Shown: one piece after another, positions 1 through 10,707 of the stretch
How positions within the stretch are numbered: the first letter of the stretch is position 1
How the letters are laid out: every line of letters begins with the position of its first letter
NCBI GenBank assembly: GCA_905250885.1
Contig: CAJNOQ010002365.1
Location: 1-24,706, forward strand
Direction: 5' to 3'
From: Didymodactylos carnosus
Taxonomy: Eukaryota; Rotifera; Eurotatoria; Philodinida; Philodinidae
DNA length: 24,706 bases
Position numbers and translations under genes: made by a program
The notes under the pieces: model-generated
Databases searched by the model: none
Told to the model about the DNA's origin: nothing
The model's input: only the letters and a program-made list of their open reading frames with translations

Positions 1-417
1 AGGAACTAGGGATCGCCCTTTCTACGATAGAATCTGCATTCAATGCGCATCATAATTATGAAAAAGTAATCATAGAAATCTATGGTTTCGACAAACGTAA
101 GTGAGACTTTTGTCAGAAAGATTACACACTAACCGTTAACCATCCTAAGGAAAAGATTTTCAATGAAATTTTTTTGTTCGAAAAAGCAATTGTTAAGTAT
201 GCCAGTCGACTGAGTTTTGTTTGCTGATCTTGAATGTGTTCTTATTTTTGCTTGAAAATAGAAGAGAAGTGAAAAGGGCACAAAATAAGTGAAATGCCGA
301 AAGTCAGAGGTGAGTTTGTAACCTTTTTCTGACAACAGTCTCACTTACGTTTGTCGAAAACATAGGTTTCTATTATATAGATCTATTCTATCGTAGAAAG
401 GGCGATCCCTAGTTCCT
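1..417. mobile_element. Miniature inverted-repeat element (MITE-like), 417 bp
   Basis: The first 30 bases (beginning aggaactagggatcgccctt) recur as an exact reverse complement at 388-417. After a divergent stretch, a second inner block (about 76-130 against about 310-376, containing gacaaacgtaagtgagact and its complement) continues the inverted repeat, so each arm is roughly 105-130 bp. The left arm has about 35 extra bases between its outer and inner blocks. No transposase is encoded; a 71-codon open frame inside is just open sequence in the element. The left flank lies outside the window, so a target-site duplication cannot be checked. Confidence 0.8.
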
Positions 418-1395
418 CATCCTCGCTCTTCTACCTATGTTTCAATCGTTAGTGCTCGTTCTCAATGAGTCTGCAGAACCACACAATAGTTAACCTTCAT
501 ACTTTGACTGAATAGTCCACAGTCGTCGAAGAGTATTTGCTGTAAGTTTGATGAAGTCGAGTTGATGTTCCTAGAATGACTTAAGCATTTTCCTTGGAAA
601 GGATCTCATATCTCAGAACTTCATTTCAGAGGCCCGTTAAATAGCTGTGTTTCACTTACTGCTAACAGCCAACTCACAGATTATATTGCAGATAGACTAG
701 AGTCGTGGCTACATTTTAGTTCTTAGGTCAGGAGCTACTGATATTTTACGAAAAAGTCTTAAATCGCTTATATCTCACGAATCATGCAGTAAAAGAAGCC
801 CAAACTTGATGGGTGATCAGTATTCGGCAAGAGGTATGCACACAAAATTACAAGTCCCTGACTATCATAGTTCTGGATCTTAGAGAAATGTTCGAAGTCA
901 TTTGAAGTCAAACATGATTTGATTGGATTATTATTTTAGTCATTTCGGGGTTGACTCGCCTAATTCTTCAAAGCTCTAAGAACCCATCGATCCACGTACT
1001 AGAGCTTACCGTTTCGGATTCTTTATAACTACAAAGTCTGTAATCTTTCATGACTTATCAATCGGCTTATCGAGGTCGGTGCATAGAAATTATGATTATA
1101 ATGGTGCTGATAATATATCTATACTGTAGCTTTTCAATAAAAGAAAAAATTATATCGCTTTCAGGTTTATTTTCTCTTCAAGCATCTATTTGACCAAGTT
1201 TATATAGATACATTTATATAAGAGGCTTTTTAGAGTTGGATTTTGTTTTCTTGATGGGCTTCCTACTGTAGAAAACGAAAAAATTGACCAAATCGGACTT
1301 CTGACAACATCATAGTTAATGCAGGCAAAAAAAGACTCAACCCCCTATACGTTTAATGTGAATCGTCATATCTGGCAAGTTATCCATTACAATGA
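418..1395. other. Non-coding stretch, no gene seen
   Basis: All six frames are closed by frequent stops and I recognise no domain. The phrase 'cttatatctcacgaatca' near 767 resembles 'ccttatatctcgatcaaa' near 24675, which suggests decayed copies of a shared repeat, but the match is short. If the gene fragment at 1412 once had upstream exons, they are not visible here. Confidence 0.5.
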
Positions 1396-1411
1396 TTTTT
1401 TCATTTTATAG

Positions 1412-2136
1412 AGAGTCATAGCTTTCTGCCAAAACTCGAAAACTTGATTGATTTTCGATTTTATTTTATATCTGTTACATCGCCTGCTTTTATAATTGCA
1501 AATCCGACAACTGAGAATGTAATAGAAACGTTTCAGTCTGTGTATTGGCTCCGAACAAGATGGAAAATTGGCTGTTTTGTAAATCCGGTTCAAAATGGTC
1601 TAAATTATTTTTGTCAAGTATTCAGCTTACCATTTCAATATGAAAGTCTTAGATTTATTCCTAACATATTGTTAAATTATAAACAAAATTATTTAACGCA
1701 AACGACATGTTACGATTGGATTAATGTTCGAACTCTGTTATTACATGATACTAATCATCAACAATATTCAGTTGAATTTTTTAAACTAATTAAAGAGAAC
1801 TTTCTTAATTTAGAAACGCTTCATATGGAGGAGGGTTGTTTGTTAGATAACCAGTTAATACACGATCGACAGCTGACACTGAATACGACCAGCATATTAA
1901 TTTTAAATGATGAAAATATGGGCAGAGATTTTGGAAAGCGTATGTTATTCATGGTGCCAATGATTCAAATATTATACATATCTATAAAAAATCTCATGGA
2001 CATCACAAATACTTTTAGTGATGAAGATTTACGAATGATTTGCTCGAATATACTTAAAGTTGTTCCTTCAGATCATAATGACAATATCATTCACTCAAAA
2101 GAATATTTTAATTATTTTCCAAATCTTCTTAACTAG
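1412..2136 (+). pseudogene. C-terminal part of a bdelloid F-box/LRR-like protein, N-terminus missing
   Basis: An open frame runs from a good 3' splice site (tttcattttatag, ending at 1411) to a TAG stop at 2134-2136, giving about 240 residues. It has the spaced hydrophobic pattern of irregular leucine-rich repeats, for example PKLENLIDFRF, WINVRTLLLHD, FLNLETLHMEE and MIQILYISIKNLM. The tract FQSVYWLRTRWKIGCF followed by VFSLPFQYE matches, from memory, a motif of the large bdelloid family that starts with an F-box-like segment; those proteins are usually 400-600 residues, so this is only the C-terminal part. No start codon or upstream exon is visible in the preceding kilobase. An AATAAA follows the stop by 26 nt, so the native 3' end seems intact. 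It may be a 5'-truncated pseudogene or the last exon of a gene with a distant first exon. In this family the F-box-like part would bind a ubiquitin ligase and the LRR part a target; both are inference here. Confidence 0.5.
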
Positions 2137-2161
2137 TAGTGTCATCTTTCTTGATGTTTTT

Positions 2162-2167
2162 AATAAA
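2162..2167 (+). promoter_or_regulatory. Polyadenylation signal AATAAA
   Basis: A canonical AATAAA lies 26 nt after the stop codon of the LRR-like fragment. It is on the right strand and at a plausible distance to define the 3' end of that transcript. Confidence 0.5.
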
Positions 2168-3680
2168 ACACATTGGTTTCTGATTTTGTAAAGTACTGTC
2201 TTCCGCATACGGAAATAGGCCTTGGAAATGACGCATCATTTTGAGACTGTCCATTATTAGTGATGATGGGTACCATGACTTTCTTTTCTCTCTGTTTTTA
2301 TAAGATCAGGTCTTTTTATATGATTATATATCATATTTGCGACACAGAAGTACAAGTCAGAGATAAGAATAGTGTCGGAGAGATTGAGGTTGGTATGTTT
2401 ATTTTTAAATTTATACAATATTTTTATGCACATAATTAATTACAATCGACACCTTAATAAAGTTCGAATAATAGAAGCATATAATTATATATATGTATCA
2501 CAATCAAATTTCTTAGTTGAAAAAGAGTGTTAAAAGATAGTCGAGCATTATGTGCACTAATGAATGCTAGATTAAAAAATTGCAACTCTTTTCGATGAGT
2601 AAAGTGGGCACTTTATTAAATAGTGTTTGACGCTTTCTTGGTCCCTGAACCAGCAATTCTTGTCCGAAACTAATCTTCTTTTAAAAAAGATCATTATTTA
2701 ATGGTGCATAATCACATCATAATTGAAAATAATTTCATCATATTTTTGTTGTACTTCGTAAAGTGTAAAAGTGTTTTTATTTACCTTGTATAAAGAGTTT
2801 AGCTCAAGCTTAAATTATTAACACATTGGTATACTAGTTTATCCTACTTTGAGATAAACAATGAAAAAGAGTTTTCAAACTGTTTTGTTGCAAATTTCTA
2901 CGTGTTAGACTTTAGTTTATTAGTGCTTTAAGCGAGTTTTGTTCTAACGTGTTTTTACGAAGTTTATTAAATGTATTTAAAAGATTCAATTTACGGTCAC
3001 TGCGATCTAAATGAGGAAATATGATCCTTGTTAGGTGTACCAATGTTTCAGTATAGATAAGAACAGAAAAGAAAGAATAATAAAAGAATCACAACAGAAT
3101 TATATGTATCATATACTGAGTTTTGATACAAAGTTTTGTTCTACATGCAAATTTTTTGCGTATTTATTACTATACTTATTCTGCGTACTTATTTTTGTTT
3201 CGTCTAAATGTTTTGGAAAATACTAGGTCCTTCTTCGGTAGACAATATATAAAATAGGAAAAAACCCACAGTTTGCTTAATATTTTACAACTTGTGTAAC
3301 ACGTTAGAGAGAGAGATAAAGAAAAGAGAAGAGAATGAAACATTTCCGTATTTATCATCAAATATAGAGCATTTACAAGAAGAGAGACCTACTTATTTAC
3401 TAGCTTCCTGCTATCTAAGTGCCTTTTTTCTGTTTCACGTTAATTTCCACAACAAACAAAATTTTTTAAATAATTGATTATATATATATATTAACAAACG
3501 ATACAATCAAATATTCGTAAATAGTCAACAGAACGATACATGAAATCGACAAAATTATGAATTCAACACTGCATCAGAGTGGAGTTGTAAGTTAAAAAAC
3601 ATTAGTTGTTGTTTTTTGAAATAAGCATAGCTAACGTTTATACTCTTACTGATTCCCGCAAAGAAACAGTTGAATATACA
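2168..3680. other. AT-rich non-coding stretch
   Basis: No recognisable gene. A 61-codon frame at 3292-3477 is hydrophilic and charged in its first half (REIKKREENETF) and could be an isolated exon, but it has no clear splice sites and no family that I know. A short (TA)6 run lies at 3479-3490. At 3679 the phrase acagggtgtcgcatagctat resembles the start of some Tc1/mariner inverted repeats; I could not find its complement. Confidence 0.4.
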
Positions 3681-4320
3681 GGGTGTCGCATAGCTATTAC
3701 GTCCCCCTCTGGAACTTAAAGTATAGATGATATCAGAGAATGTTACGTACCAAATTAATCCTCATGAAAATCGGGATTCAGGAGGGTAACTAACAGGCCG
3801 TACAGCAACTATTGGATATGAAATTGTTTGAATGTTTTGAGCAACACTCCAAAATGCGCTTGTATTTTATAATTTTCACTCTTCCTGTACATTTTCTCAT
3901 AAAAATAATAGCAGATTCGTGATCTCCATCAAAAACTGAATCTATAGACATGTTATTCGCATGTTTTTGACAAAAAAAGTTTTTTCGAAAAAAATTCCCA
4001 GGGAAAAATTTTCAAAAAGTTTTTGAACTCTAATAGCTCGATTTATATATCATTCGACGCAGTTTTTGACGGAGATTACGAATTTGATATTATTTATGTT
4101 GAAAAGTACCATAAAAACAGCAAAATTTGCAATATACGATCTCATTTGAGTATAAAAATGCCATAAATTTATAGTATTGGGTCTATAAAGGAACTATTAT
4201 GCTCCCTCACCAGCTTAAATCGGAAACTCTATCATTTACAATGCAGCCATGTGCTCTGCAATACCTGAAAATATCGTTTAGTTTGGTTGCACAGCTTCGA
4301 TTTTAATTAAGAAATAGAGA

Positions 4321-6333
4321 TCGTGGCGGAATCACGAAATGTGGACAAGCTCATTTAGCTGTGCCCAAAGATGTGTAAAATTCTGCGAATCTGAGTGACC
4401 TACGAGAAAACGTTTGCTAGAAAACTTGTAGCAGACCTTGCGAGCAATTTGATGAAAGAAGAAAAATTTAATAAAAGTTTGAGTCTGCGTGATCAGTGAG
4501 AAAAGATCATCGTGGCGGAATCACATTTCTCAAAATGAACATGTTTTTTTCAATGTTTTATTTGTTCGTAAAGTGAGTAATATCTCAATCAAAACATTTG
4601 ATAAGTCTTTCCCTAACAAAAAACAGTGAAAACATGGTTTTCGGCCTGCCATTTTTCAATTCTTTCACACAATTAGCCACAGTTCCTGCAACAGGTGTGT
4701 ACCATAAGAAAGTTTTTGAAAGAAAAGTTATGATGCGGCGAGCCGATTTTGATAAAGCTCAACGTTTAAGAGTTTGTAGCTAAGTTCTTCCGAATGGTGG
4801 TGTCGACATTTTCAGAACCATTAAAAATATCTCGAAACGGCCATTGTCTGTAGAATTGCTTAGACCGCATTTGAAAAAACATCCAGATCTCCGACTAACA
4901 TTTTGACTTTTTGAATTAAACTTATAATTTTAAATTTCATCTTTTCTTAATTCATAAATAGACAGATCTAGGAACATGGTAAAATCCATATCAGTCGATA
5001 GCGCTTGAAAAAGTGAATAAACGCTCTATAAACACGCTTTTTATAGGTTTTCGAATAAGCGCTTTCCAATGGTGATACTTCCGAAATCCAAAAATAATTA
5101 TTTCTGGGTTTTCCGAAACCTATCATTTGACAAAGGAGTGTTTCTGCTAACACTGTTAACAGCTAATATATAGAAGAACATTCGGTGAAACTTTCATCAA
5201 AATTGGAGCTTGGATGTGACTGGGGCACGCATTTTACTGAACTCCCTTCTTCGGATAAGCGTTAGAAAAATGTTATATGTGTTTTTTTCAGCTTAGAAAG
5301 TCTAAAATTAGGAAGGCTTTTTAGCAATCGATAGAGAGTTTGCTACTGATTCCGAATATGTGGTTATTTTTCTACAAGCTTACTTTGGTTTTACACATGA
5401 TCCAGTTTTTCAAAACCAGCATTGTTTTCGATCCAGTCTTTCTTAGTGATTTTCCCACTAAGCTTGACACCTAGAAAAAAAGTTCCAATGGTAAAGAGAT
5501 TGAGCGTTTGCTGAACCATATGACCTGCTATTCAAATTTCAAAAAAATCTAACTTTCATTTTTTCACCTAATTTGCACGTTGTTGCACACTGTGTATTGG
5601 GGAAGCCGAAAGATAGCCCATTCAATTATGAGTTGGATAAGGTGTTTGACAGCTCCCCATGATATTTCCTTGCTGAGATAGGCGAATTTCATGAGAAGTC
5701 TGTCCAAAAAACCTTCTGCAAGACATTTAGTAAAAGCCGCCTATCTCAGCAAGAAAAAAACATGGAGAGCTGCGGAATACCTCATTCAGCTCAGAATTGA
5801 ACGGGCTATCTTTTGGCGTCCTCAACAAAGTTCTAGAAAACTGCGGAATTTGAAGGTTTTTTCGAATCCTCCAGAGTTTTTGATGGAATTTTGGTAATCG
5901 CCTATGTTTGTCTAATTTTTTGTTTCAAACGCTTCCGACATCTTTTTCGGAGACACTCAAAGGCATGAATACTCGTGAAAGATATCTAGAATAGTTATCT
6001 GGATTATAAATCATAGCAGGACTCGAGAATGAGTAGGACAAGGCGAGATTTGTTGTGTGCAATTAAGAGAAACAATTTCAGCTGTATTTAATCAACTTAA
6101 AAAGACGCAAAAAGACAGAAGAAAGAAGTTCGTTTTTTCGTAAAAACAAACTTGGTCGATGATGTGTGATTCCACTACGCTGTTTTACTCTAACAAAAAA
6201 TATTTGAGTCAGAACAAATTTGTGCATTAGATAGAGCGTGAAAAACGTTTTACTAGAAAGGTGACGTGATCGTCCTCAGAGATCACAACTGTGATAAAAA
6301 CAAAACGACAGAGAAATTTCGTGGCAGAATCAC
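4321..6333 (+). repeat. Three dispersed copies of a TCGTGGCGGAATCAC motif
   Basis: The 15-mer tcgtggcggaatcac occurs exactly at 4321-4335 and 4510-4524, and with one change (ggcag for ggcgg) at 6319-6333. Each is preceded by an A-rich phrase (agaaatagaga, gagaaaagatca, gagaaattt). A related reverse-strand version, gtggaatcac, falls near 6166. The copies look like remains of a diverged repeat unit rather than a regulatory array. Confidence 0.5.
5669..5753. repeat. 16-bp perfect inverted repeat with a 53-bp spacer
   Basis: cttgctgagataggcg at 5669-5684 is exactly complementary to cgcctatctcagcaag at 5738-5753. This could be the ends of a tiny element or a stem-loop. Its exactness stands out in otherwise decayed sequence. 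Confidence 0.6.
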
Positions 6334-6360
6334 ATGTTCAAAATACTACGTTTACAAACT

Positions 6361-6379
6361 CAGATGACTCAGTCATCTG
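6361..6379. repeat. 19-bp perfect palindrome centred on TGACTCA
   Basis: CAGATGACT and AGTCATCTG flank a single C, giving a perfect 9-bp inverted repeat. The centre, TGACTCA, equals the classical AP-1/bZIP recognition sequence. No promoter is recognised nearby, so a binding role is only a possibility. Confidence 0.35.
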
Positions 6380-7294
6380 AGCGCACAGATTAATTTCTTT
6401 TACATGAAAAATAAGTTTATCGGTTCTATTTTCGTCCCGCGTCACAAATCGAACAACGAAAAAACTAACTTTCGCCTTGAGTAAAAATAAAAAAACTCAT
6501 CAGTACGCTGTTCTTTTACAGTTCAAGGCGCCATCTGTTTAGAAGTCTTTTTCTCTAAGAAAGGAACGCAAAACGAAGATAAAAGAATGCACTTTTATAC
6601 ATTATTGACTATCCTCTACAACATAGTAGTGTTACTTTTAACCGCATTCTCACTTCAACTTTGACATAAAAGTTGACCATTACGTGGACTGGTCGAGGTC
6701 CTCTAACCGACAGGAAAACTCTGGACTTTTCCGGGCGCACTGTATAGTCATTGTATGTTAAATTATGTATTCACCCTTCGTTCCTTTTATGTGGAAAACG
6801 AATGCCAAATCCAGCTCAGTAATGTGTATGTTATCTTTCCCGAATCAGACATGTTACTCGTCTGGGGATGATAGAAATATTGTCCGATTGGGAAATACTT
6901 TCATGAGTTTGTTCAACTAGGCAAAGGCTAACATAGTTTGTCGAGTTTTCGATTGTACAAGAAAGGACCCTACATATCAAGGAATTCGATGCAATTTTTA
7001 ATGTTCTTTAACCTGCAATAAGCCTTTATTTGTCGTCTTTACTTCATCAACTAATGCGTTACAAAAAAAAAAATATACAAAAATCTTGTCGAAAGCGAGA
7101 AGGTACCCGTTGCTCGAACAGGAATATATCTTACTAAACCAGATAATATTGTTCTATGTAACCAGAAGTCATGCAAACAGACTATCAGTTAGTAAGAATC
7201 ATTCTGCGTACCTTCACATGACAATGAGTACATTTAGAGATAGAGGTTTTTTGACGGGTCTCATTAATTGATGTTTTTTATTTTTTTCAAATAG

Positions 7295-8929
7295 GATAGG
7301 TCTGATATTTCAATCGAACCACATCCAGTAACAACAGGTGAATGTTCTTCACATGATTCTTATCTGAATAATATTATGTTTTAATTTTTAAATTTATTTA
7401 GGTTTATCCGCACATGATCAAGATACAAAATTTGTTGTGATTCGATCTGACATACAATCAGAATTCTTCAATAATTTTGTTTACGAAAACTCGAATGATT
7501 TATTATTTGTCTTTGATGATATCGACCAATATTTGCAATATTTATTGTCAAACAACGACAAACAAATTATTCTTTTTATTGCTGATAATAGAAATGTAGA
7601 TCATTTATTACATGAAAATGCTAAAAATATTAAATATGTTTATATATTGAACAGCAGCAATGAAGAAAAGTCACATGTTGTGAATAATTCCAAAATTCGA
7701 GGTGTATTTGACGGCGTTCGTGATTTCCTGTTTCAATTAGCAGATGAAATTGTTTATTATTATCGACAACAAGCTCAACAATTTGAACAACAAAATAAAC
7801 ATGATTTAGCTAAAGAAAAATATGAAAAAGCACAGCAATTATATGGACGATTAGTCGATAGTTATAAACGATTAGGTATTTTAAACTGCTGCTTTTTTTA
7901 TTCTCTAGCTCAACACTAGAACTAAAAAGTGTTAGATTTTCTTTCTATCAGTATCAGTCAATTAGAGGTGCCCGCCCGTGCCCAACACCCATACAAAATA
8001 GAAAGATGGATTTGGGTACAAAATTTCTTATCGGTTTAGATTCGACTTCAGCATCCGACTTTACCCTACACTTAACGCTATCTCTTGGTAAGTGCTAGTT
8101 AACATATCAGACTAGTTGTTGTAATAGAGGCCGATTGTTCTTGTTAGGTGTTGCTGTTATGTCAAAGAAAATAACTAGTTTTAAAATTAATATTTTTGCG
8201 CGATGATCGACCAGATTGCTCAGTGGTTAGCGCATAGATACGGAATGTTAAGGTCTTGGATTCGAATCTTAGTCTGACTGAGCGGCGGGTACAGACTATC
8301 GCGTATTGAACGGAGTTTGGGCACTGGTATGAAAAGTTGCATCCGTGCAGAACACTACAATGAAGTGTAAATTAATATTTATTATTTATGAAAGCACTTT
8401 CTCTTTTTTTTTAGAATTACAAACAGAGTCAATAGGTTTGTATTCGATACAGATAATATGGCTCAATATTGATCGTCAAGATGAATCTAAAGTAGTACGT
8501 GAGACATTAGAACAATTTAATACAAATATTAAATTATTTTATAAAAAACATGAATGTTTATCATACATACAAAAACAAAATAAACAAAATATTTTCCTTG
8601 TTATATCGGATTATACAGATGAAGAAAATACTCTTAATTCGTTTAAAACATGTGAGAATTTAACAAATATTTATATTTATTGTACCGATAAAAATCGTAG
8701 CAAATCATGGTCAAAAGAAAAGAAAAATATTCATGAAATATTTACTGATTATCATGATCTAATTTTTAAATTAATACATGATATTACTTATTATTATGGA
8801 CGAAAAGGACATGAATATGAACAATTAGGAAAACATCAATTGGCTTTAGAACAATATCAACAAGTGGAACGTTTATATAATATTCTTGCGAAAAATTTAC
8901 CAAATTCACATCACATTGTTTTAAAATAA
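7295..8929 (+). CDS. Two-domain receiver-like/TPR-like protein, spliced (N-terminal exon unresolved)
   Basis: Proposed exons are 7295-7337, 7402-7875 and 8415-8929, with introns of 64 and 539 nt; all junctions are GT-AG and phase-compatible, totalling 343 codons plus TAA. Residues about 24-131 and 183-294 are two diverged copies of one alpha/beta domain with alternating hydrophobic strands (FVVIRSD, QIILFIAD, KYVYIL; then IQIIWLN, NIFLVISD, NIYIYCTDK). Each copy ends in a helical TPR-like segment (QQFEQQNKHDLAKEKYEKAQ at about 139-158 and YEQLGKHQLALEQYQQVERL at about 307-326). From memory this is the receiver-like N-terminal domain of bdelloid TPR or ADP-ribosyltransferase proteins. It lacks the acidic pocket and lysine needed to call it a phospho-receiver. 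The first exon is unresolved: a frame around 7086-7157 ending at a GTAACC donor fits the phase but is unsupported. Without the 539-nt intron the first half would end at 7919 and the second would lack a start. Likely cytoplasmic; the partner is unknown. Confidence 0.6.
8209..8279 (+). repeat. tRNA-derived SINE-like or pseudo-tRNA segment
   Basis: ttgctcagtgg at 8216-8226 matches the RNA polymerase III A box except at its second base, and gattcgaatct at 8259-8269 matches the B box; their 32-nt spacing is normal for tRNA genes. The acceptor, anticodon and T stems do not pair well, so this is not a working tRNA. It lies inside the proposed 539-nt intron of the two-domain gene and has probably lengthened it. 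About 60 bases of unrelated sequence follow (agcggcgggtacagactat), as in a SINE body. Confidence 0.55.
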
Positions 8930-9384
8930 TCTAACTCATTATTCTTTTTCGAGTAAATCGTGCATCATGTAGAGTTTTTTGTTTTTTCAAGAAACATTCT
9001 CTTACAGTCTGACAGTGTACAGGGTTCATATATTATACTAATGCTTACAAACAAAGTTTAATCATTAAATACCCAAACGTTTTATTAAATGACTTCATCG
9101 TGTTTTTTATTACGTTCATTTTTAGATTTATTTACATGGGCTATGGTCAATCGGTAAAGAAGATCTAATGATTATTACGGAGTAATATTGAATAAAAGGT
9201 TAGTACACTTGTTATAAATAATTATTTTTTTATTCTATTTTAATGCTATTATTTGTGATTGATTGACCGCTATTAGCGAAAAATTGTTCATTAACTAGGG
9301 TAAACATGATATATCTGTCTGGACATAAATATGTCAGTCGAATTTTTTTTTGAATTATTATATATATAGAAATAGATTTTTCGA
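8930..9384. other. Downstream flank of the two-domain gene, no gene seen
   Basis: AT-rich with stops in all frames. An AATAAA at about 9190-9195 is 260 nt after the stop and could serve as the polyadenylation signal, although that is far for a compact genome. Confidence 0.4.
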
Positions 9385-9725
9385 AAGTAATTATATATTC
9401 TGAGAGTGCTCAAAATTCTCTAATATCCTGTATATTTATGTTTTGATTTGCACTTATTTACTGGAAAATATTTTGGGTATAATGAAAGTACCCTCATTGT
9501 CAGATTCTCACGAATTGCATTTTTTATTCCTTTTTCAGTTATTTTTTTGAATTTATTACGAATACAGAAATAATTTTTTACAAAATTAATATGTATTCTC
9601 ATAGCACTTGAGATTCTCTATCATCTTGTACTTTGCCGGTGTTAACTTGTAACTATTTGCTGAGTATCACATTCCCATAGATTGCATTTCATGCTCATTC
9701 AACTAACTCTTCTTTTATTCCAGAC
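9385..9725. repeat. Diverged tandem duplication of a roughly 190-bp unit
   Basis: The unit starting near 9389 (taattatatattctgagagt...attctctaatatcctgta) recurs near 9586 (taatatgtattctcatagca...attctctatcatcttgta). A later part also recurs (cagattctcacgaattgcat at about 9499 against cacattcccatagattgcat at about 9668). Order and spacing are kept, so this is an old direct duplication. Function unknown. Confidence 0.55.
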
Positions 9726-9997
9726 CGCGAGAAAGAACACATTCAAAAGTACAAAAAAAGAACTGAGTTCTCCCTCTTGCAACACTTTTTTACGAAAATA
9801 ATAGCAGAAGAAAAAGATTCAAGCGGAAAAAAAATACCAGATTTTCAAAGTTTTCATTTTTTTGTCTTCTTTCGTATAATCTGTGTAGTTTTCTTGAGTG
9901 ACGTTCTGAAACTAAAGTTTATGTATGATTTTGCAGAGTATTTCGCAGCGCATTTTCTTAGAAAAAAATTAACCGATGGGTCCTAAACAATCCATAG

Positions 9998-10571
9998 GAT
10001 GAGGAATTCTTCTTCGTAACGACTCCAAAATTCTCATCACCTTCAACACCCATTGATGAACCTAAATCTTTCGAGAGAAAACATATTTTATCTAGATTCT
10101 TAGCTTCCTGCGTTTTTGCATGTTGACAACGAATCTAAACTTTTTAAGTTCATATAAACATTTAGATACAAGAACCTTTTCTCCTAGTATATTTTATATC
10201 TGGGTTCTTCGGTTCTTGAGTTCTTGCATGCAGAAAAAGATTCTAAACGTTTAGGTTCGTACGAAGAAATATCGACAGCAGTCGAGGAGGGGAAGGGAGG
10301 GTGCTGGCGGTGAGTGTGAGGGGCTTCATCTGGCAAATGTCCAAAGCCCATAATACATAAATTTAGCTTCGTCTTCAACGCCACAGGAACTCAAGCACCT
10401 AAGAAGCTACGCACAGAATTAACTAGGAGAAAAGGTTCTTGTATCTAAATGTTCGTACGAACCTAAAAGTTTAGATTCTTTTTCAACATGACAAGAACCT
10501 AGAAAGCTTTTCTGAAATTTCTGTTTTGGTTTTTTTTAGATTCGTTACGAATAAGAATTCCTCACTTCATC
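9998..10571. mobile_element. Inverted-repeat element of about 575 bp with internal sub-repeats
   Basis: Outer ends gaggaattcttcttcgtaac (10001) and gttacgaataagaattcctc (10544) are inverted copies. Near the centre, catttagatacaagaacctt (10160) and aaggttcttgtatctaaatg (10432) are exact inverted copies. Arms are about 150-195 bp with indels. The central loop holds a third partial copy of the arm unit (attctaaacgtttaggttcg, 10231) and a G-rich stretch at 10285-10312. No transposase is encoded. It looks like a foldback-type non-autonomous element. Confidence 0.65.
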
Positions 10572-10707
10572 AAAGAAACACGAGAAAAATAGAAAAAAAA
10601 ATAGTGAGAGGTTGAACCAGGTTAAGAAAGTAGAGACTAATAGAGAATTTTGAGAACTAGCAGAATGTATCATTGCTTTTCGAAAAATATATTTCTATAT
10701 ATATATA

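Larger units (their letters stand above)
3681..7080. other. Long non-coding stretch with diverged repeats, probable transposon debris
   Basis: About 3.4 kb without a convincing gene. One forward frame near 4690-4910 keeps a partly coding look (KKVFERKVMMRRADFDKA, then after a stop VLPNGGVDIFRTIKN and RPLSVELLRPHLKKHPDL), with a helical, DNA-binding-like composition. This could be the wreck of a transposase or an old exon; I cannot name the family. The stretch also holds three copies of a GTGGCGGAATCAC-like motif, a 16-bp inverted repeat and a short perfect hairpin, listed separately. The phrase gggcgcactgtatag at 6738 resembles a transposon terminus, but its partner was not found. Confidence 0.4.

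Noticed and set aside
129..344. 71-codon minus-strand frame
   Set aside because: It lies wholly inside the MITE at 1-417 and spans its inverted arms.
6361..6379. Functional AP-1 site
   Set aside because: TGACTCA is a short motif expected by chance and no promoter or gene start is close; only the palindrome is reported.
8209..8279. Functional tRNA gene
   Set aside because: A and B boxes are present but the acceptor, anticodon and T stems do not pair, so a tRNA-derived repeat is the better call.
7402..8929. True phospho-receiver (response regulator) domains
   Set aside because: Strand order is similar, but the clustered acidic residues at the first strand and the conserved lysine are not present in the expected places.
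10184..10384. 66-codon minus-strand frame rich in Pro and His
   Set aside because: It falls in the loop of the inverted-repeat element at 9998-10571 and has no domain.
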